Notes under the pieces: generated by a model
The model's input: only the letters and a program-made list of their open reading frames with translations
What the model was told of the DNA's origin: nothing
The model's database searches: none
Origin: Vibrio sp. S17_S38
GTDB taxonomy: Bacteria; Pseudomonadota; Gammaproteobacteria; Enterobacterales; Vibrionaceae
Length of the DNA stretch: 64,000 nt
Reading direction: 5' to 3'
Assembly (NCBI RefSeq): GCF_014694375.1
Contig: NZ_JAAUWW010000003.1
Span: 124,001-188,000 of the forward strand
Shown: piece by piece, positions 62,321-64,000 of the stretch
Numbering within the stretch: the first letter of the stretch is position 1
Layout: every line of letters begins with the position of its first letter
Made by a program: the position numbers and the translations under genes

Positions 62321-63268
62321 TTACAATTTCGCTTCTATCATTGCCTCAAGTTTACCTTGGTCAATGGCAAAATTCCGAATGCCCTCTGCTAATTTCTCAA
62401 CAGCCATTGGATCTTGATGATGTTGCCATAAAAATTCAGCCTCTGTCATTTTTTCTGGTCGAGTTTTACCAGTTTGATTAGCTTGTAATTTAGCGACGAT
62501 CTCACCTTGAGAATCTTCCAGTTTTTGTAATAAATCAGGGCTGATGGTTAAGCGATCGCAACCTGCTAATTCTAAGATTTCACCTATATTACGAAAACTC
62601 GCTCCCATCACAACCGTGTGGTAATCGTGAGATTTGTAATAATCATAAATTTGGCTGACCGATAATACGCCAGGATCTTCATTAGCCGCAAAATCACGTC
62701 CTTCTTTGGCTTTATACCAATCCATTATTCGACCAACAAAAGGTGAGATAAGATATACACTAGCCTCTGCGCAGGCTCTTGCTTGAGCAAAAGAAAATAA
62801 CAAGGTTAAATTACAGTTAATCCCTTCTTGTTCAAGTTGTTCTGCTGCGCGAATACCTTGCCACGTTGAAGCCAGTTTAATCAAAATTCGATCGTTACTA
62901 ATACCCGCATCGTTATACATTTTAATCAGCTGGCGAGCCTTTCTAATACTGCCTTCACAGTCATAAGAAAGACGCGCATCTACTTCAGTTGAGATCCGGC
63001 CAGGGACAACTTTTAAGATCTCTTGGCCAATAGAAACTGCCAGCATGTCGCACGCCGCACTAACCTGTTGCTCTTTATTCTTACTCTGCGTCTTCGCATA
63101 CTCGATGGCCTGTTCCATTAAAGAAGCGTAATCACTTAATTGTGCTGCTTTCAATATTAAAGAAGGGTTGGTCGTTGCATCTTGTGGTTGATATTTTTGA
63201 ATAGCTTGAATGTCACCAGTATCGGCAACAACAGTCGTGAAGCTACGTAATTGTTGGAGTTGATTCAT
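62321..63268 (-). CDS. tal: Transaldolase
   Basis: Transaldolase moves a dihydroxyacetone unit between sugar phosphates in the non-oxidative pentose phosphate pathway. The 315-residue protein is close to E. coli Tal[11 protein letters not shown] at the start, Schiff-base lysine K131 in [17 protein letters not shown], and [22 protein letters not shown] chose the ATG at 63268, with AGGGA seven bases upstream, over an in-frame ATG at 63283. It follows araA on the same strand and so is probably part of an arabinose operon, where it would help drain pentose phosphates. Confidence 0.95.
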   Translation of the reverse strand: MNQLQQLRSFTTVVADTGDIQAIQKYQPQDATTNPSLILKAAQLSDYASLMEQAIEYAKTQSKNKEQQVSAACDMLAVSIGQEILKVVPGRISTEVDARLSYDCEGSIRKARQLIKMYNDAGISNDRILIKLASTWQGIRAAEQLEQEGINCNLTLLFSFAQARACAEASVYLISPFVGRIMDWYKAKEGRDFAANEDPGVLSVSQIYDYYKSHDYHTVVMGASFRNIGEILELAGCDRLTISPDLLQKLEDSQGEIVAKLQANQTGKTRPEKMTEAEFLWQHHQDPMAVEKLAEGIRNFAIDQGKLEAMIEAKL

Positions 63269-63335
63269 TATTATTCCCTGCACGAATCCTAATCAGATTT
63301 AAGCATCCAATTGATAGACAAATATGAAAAAAGAA

Positions 63336-63375
63336 GTCGATCAGCCCTGCCTTAAGGGGAGGCAGCAAGGCTGAC
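63336..63375 (-). terminator. Intercistronic hairpin between araA and tal
   Basis: Two stem blocks, TCAGCC/GGCTGA (63341-63346 with 63369-63374) and CTGCC/GGCAG (63347-63351 with 63361-63365), form an interrupted hairpin. Read leftward it ends GACTTCTTTTTTC. It could attenuate expression between araA and tal or protect the upstream mRNA end. Confidence 0.55.
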
Positions 63376-63433
63376 CGTTAATAGATAAACATATAGCTCT
63401 TTTGTTTGAGTATATGATTTTGGCTGTATAGAT

Positions 63434-64000
63434 TTAGATGCCACGACTCAAACGATAAAATAAACTGTTATGTTTTAAGTTGGTTTTAAAATCTCGGATA
63501 TTAGTATCTTCATCAATCACCACTAATTCAATCCCAGCGAACTCGGCAAAGTCTTCCAACATATCCAAAGTTACACATTGAGTGTAGACACTGTGATGAG
63601 CGCCGCCAGCATGGATCCAAGCCGCCGCCGATATTTCAAGGTTTGGTTTTGGCTCCCAAAGTGCATGTGCAACCGGAAGATTCGGTAAGCTAGATGGCGG
63701 CGTTACAGTATCAATAGTGTTCACCAACATGCGGTAACGATTACCAAGGTCAAGCAAGGTTAAGACTAATGCAGGGCCAGCTTTCGCACTGAAAATAGCA
63801 CGTGCCACATCGTTAGTTTGTCCAATCGTATGACGATGAATTTGGATCGATGGTTTATCAGCAGCAATACTCGGGCATATTTCTAACATATGAGCACCAA
63901 GTACTTGGCCGCTACCCGTTAAGTTATACGTGTAGTCTTCCATAAATGATGTACCGCCCGCTAAACCTTCACCCATCACTTTTACAATGCGAGTCATCGC
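63434..64000 (-). CDS. araA: L-arabinose isomerase, C-terminal part (cut by window edge)
   Basis: AraA converts L-arabinose to L-ribulose. Only the last 188 or so codons lie in the window; the frame is open to base 64000 and the gene continues outside, so the ATG at 63997 is internal. The visible part aligns with E. coli Ara[54 protein letters not shown] and [13 protein letters not shown] with the metal-site His region. It points to an arabinose operon to the right, with tal downstream. Confidence 0.93.
   Translation of the reverse strand, partial: AMTRIVKVMGEGLAGGTSFMEDYTYNLTGSGQVLGAHMLEICPSIAADKPSIQIHRHTIGQTNDVARAIFSAKAGPALVLTLLDLGNRYRMLVNTIDTVTPPSSLPNLPVAHALWEPKPNLEISAAAWIHAGGAHHSVYTQCVTLDMLEDFAEFAGIELVVIDEDTNIRDFKTNLKHNSLFYRLSRGI

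Overview
The window reads as a chromosomal segment of an AT-rich member of the Vibrionaceae (Vibrio, Aliivibrio or a close relative). The evidence is proteins typical of the family (DUF2860 outer-membrane protein, DUF3622 protein, multidomain GH18 chitinase) and long blocks of gene order shared with Escherichia coli. It is densely coding, mostly housekeeping, and holds no phage, transposase, integrase or CRISPR array. I identified everything by reading and ran no database search. The species is not determinable from what I see.

Layout. (1) 0-6.8 kb: tail of a membrane protein, gmhB, the methionine importer metNIQ behind MetJ boxes, a Zur-controlled spare L36 gene (rpmJ2), trmO and proS. (2) 6.9-17.2 kb, the most accessory-like part: the potassium channel kch, YaeP and DUF4250 small proteins, a DUF2860 protein, a secreted chitinase, a YggN/DUF2884 protein, a GreA/GreB-like protein divergent from a RecQ-family helicase, a DUF3622 protein and a YceI protein. 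(3) 17.3-24.3 kb: purL with a PurR box, mltF, an unrecognised 48-residue basic ORF, tadA, and a partial duplicate of the eno 3' end. (4) 24.3-44.9 kb: eno, pyrG, mazG, relA, rlmD, divergent barA, then acpS-pdxJ-recO-era-rnc-lepB-lepA and rseC-rseB-rseA-rpoE, with a sigma-E-type promoter in front of rpoE. (5) 45-54.7 kb: nadB, ygfX-sdhE, ygfZ, a candidate small RNA, ytfK, ubiI-ubiH-ygfB, zapA, 6S RNA, ygfA and rpiA. (6) 54.9-64 kb: serA, yggE, mscS, fbaA, pgk, epd, then a transaldolase and the 3' part of araA, an arabinose locus cut by the window edge.

How the genes fit together. Stress and growth-rate control are well represented: relA, ytfK (a SpoT partner in E. coli), 6S RNA, sigma E with its anti-sigma factors, barA and the Zur-controlled L36 paralogue. 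Central carbon metabolism is grouped at both ends of the second half (eno; fbaA-pgk-epd; rpiA, tal, araA). Epd and PdxJ both serve pyridoxal phosphate synthesis.

Novelty. I see no convincing undescribed multi-gene system. The best items for a second look are the duplicated eno 3' end at 24.0-24.4 kb, which resembles an attachment-site scar, the candidate small RNA near 48.9 kb, the 48-codon ORF at 23.2 kb, the divergent GreAB-like/RecQ-like pair, a MetQ without a lipobox, and the hexamer repeat between metI and metQ.
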